Assembly (NCBI RefSeq): GCF_001083795.1
Contig: NZ_LAVK01000007.1
Span: 1-55,024, forward strand
DNA length: 55,024 bases
Direction: 5' to 3'
Source of the DNA: Streptomyces sp. SBT349
GTDB taxonomy: Bacteria > Actinomycetota > Actinomycetes > Streptomycetales > Streptomycetaceae
Below the pieces are notes generated by a model, which ran no database searches, was not told the DNA's origin, and saw only the letters and a program-made list of their open reading frames with translations. Position 1 is the first letter of the stretch; the number at the start of each line of letters is the position of its first letter. This document shows, in pieces, positions 54,959-55,024 of the stretch. The translations under genes were made by a program, and so were the position numbers.

Positions 54959-55000
54959 TGGAGCTAAGGAGAATTGAACTCCTGACCTCTTGCATGCCAT
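54959..55000 (-). other. 3' half of tRNA-Ala(GGC), probable att site (copy 2)
   Basis: Mirror of 25-66. Both ends of the window therefore stop just outside the same tRNA fragment. Confidence 0.7.
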
Positions 55001-55024
55001 ACAATCCCACCCCCTACTCACCAG

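Larger units (their letters stand above)
1..55024. repeat. Perfect 55-kb palindrome (two 27,512-bp inverted arms, no spacer)
   Basis: The first bases are the exact reverse complement of the last ones. The centre lies between 27512 and 27513 in the self-complementary run CCCGGCGC|GCGCCGGG. Every reading frame at a..b recurs on the other strand at 55025-b..55025-a, for example the Rhs frame ending at 4728 and its copy beginning at 50297. I found no mismatch in the blocks I compared. Spacerless palindromes of this size are normally lost or cleaved in bacteria (SbcCD-type nucleases), so a fold-back artefact is the leading explanation. A genuine head-to-head duplication cannot be excluded from sequence alone. 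Confidence 0.98.

Noticed and set aside
1..55024. The arms as true terminal inverted repeats of a linear replicon
   Set aside because: TIRs lie at opposite ends with outward-facing telomeres. Here the copies meet head to head and the outer ends are a tRNA fragment, not telomeres.

Overview
The window is one perfect inverted repeat. Base x on the + strand is the complement of base 55025-x, so bases 1-27512 (arm 1) and 27513-55024 (arm 2) are the same 27.5 kb written twice, head to head, with no spacer. I checked this at both ends, across the centre, in several internal blocks, and by the exact mirroring of the reading frames. I saw no mismatch. The unique content is therefore about 27.5 kb. 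A 55-kb spacerless palindrome is most simply explained as a fold-back assembly or library artefact. A real inverted duplication is the alternative and must be proven. Arm-2 entries below are mirror copies of arm-1 entries.

The DNA is very GC-rich, and coding frames have G/C at nearly every third position. The gene families are an Rhs polymorphic toxin with a HINT domain, an XRE/STAND/WD40 protein, DUF5958, DUF4331, a divergent AraC and metallo-beta-lactamase pair, and an eCIS-type LQRTxGNRAV motif protein. Together they point to Streptomyces or a close actinomycete. The content is accessory: many truncated genes, toxin-immunity cassettes and integrase remnants.

Arm 1 from the outer end inward. 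(1) 1-725: the 3' half of a tRNA-Ala(GGC) (probable att site), a strong hairpin, a decayed tyrosine integrase, and a truncated Phd/YefM-like antitoxin. (2) 890-7420: an Rhs gene that has lost its 5' end and carries a frameshift, but keeps an intact tip (HINT plus TreTu-like toxin) and a TriTu-like immunity gene. Behind it are two more displaced toxin/immunity cassettes, each headed by a short copy of the HINT C-terminus, which is typical Rhs recombination debris. This stretch is visibly AT-richer. (3) 7681-12596: a frameshifted hypothetical gene, then a 1250-aa XRE-STAND NTPase-WD40 protein (14 WD repeats) behind a conserved promoter/operator. The same promoter/operator heads a remnant of a paralogue facing it. 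(4) 12694-15827: two small secreted proteins flanking a divergent MBL hydrolase/AraC pair with apparently leaderless promoters. (5) 16022-19616: an integrase N-terminal remnant, a phosphotransferase, an XRE regulator, an ion channel and a 5'-truncated RibD-like reductase. (6) 19684-24294: a kinase-like protein, a second phosphotransferase, a DUF4331 protein and a MazG-like pyrophosphohydrolase. (7) 24379-27455: the LQRTxGNRAV-motif protein, an SRPBCC protein and a LacI regulator whose upstream region is cut by the palindrome centre.

Functions are inferred from motifs recognised by eye. No database search was possible.
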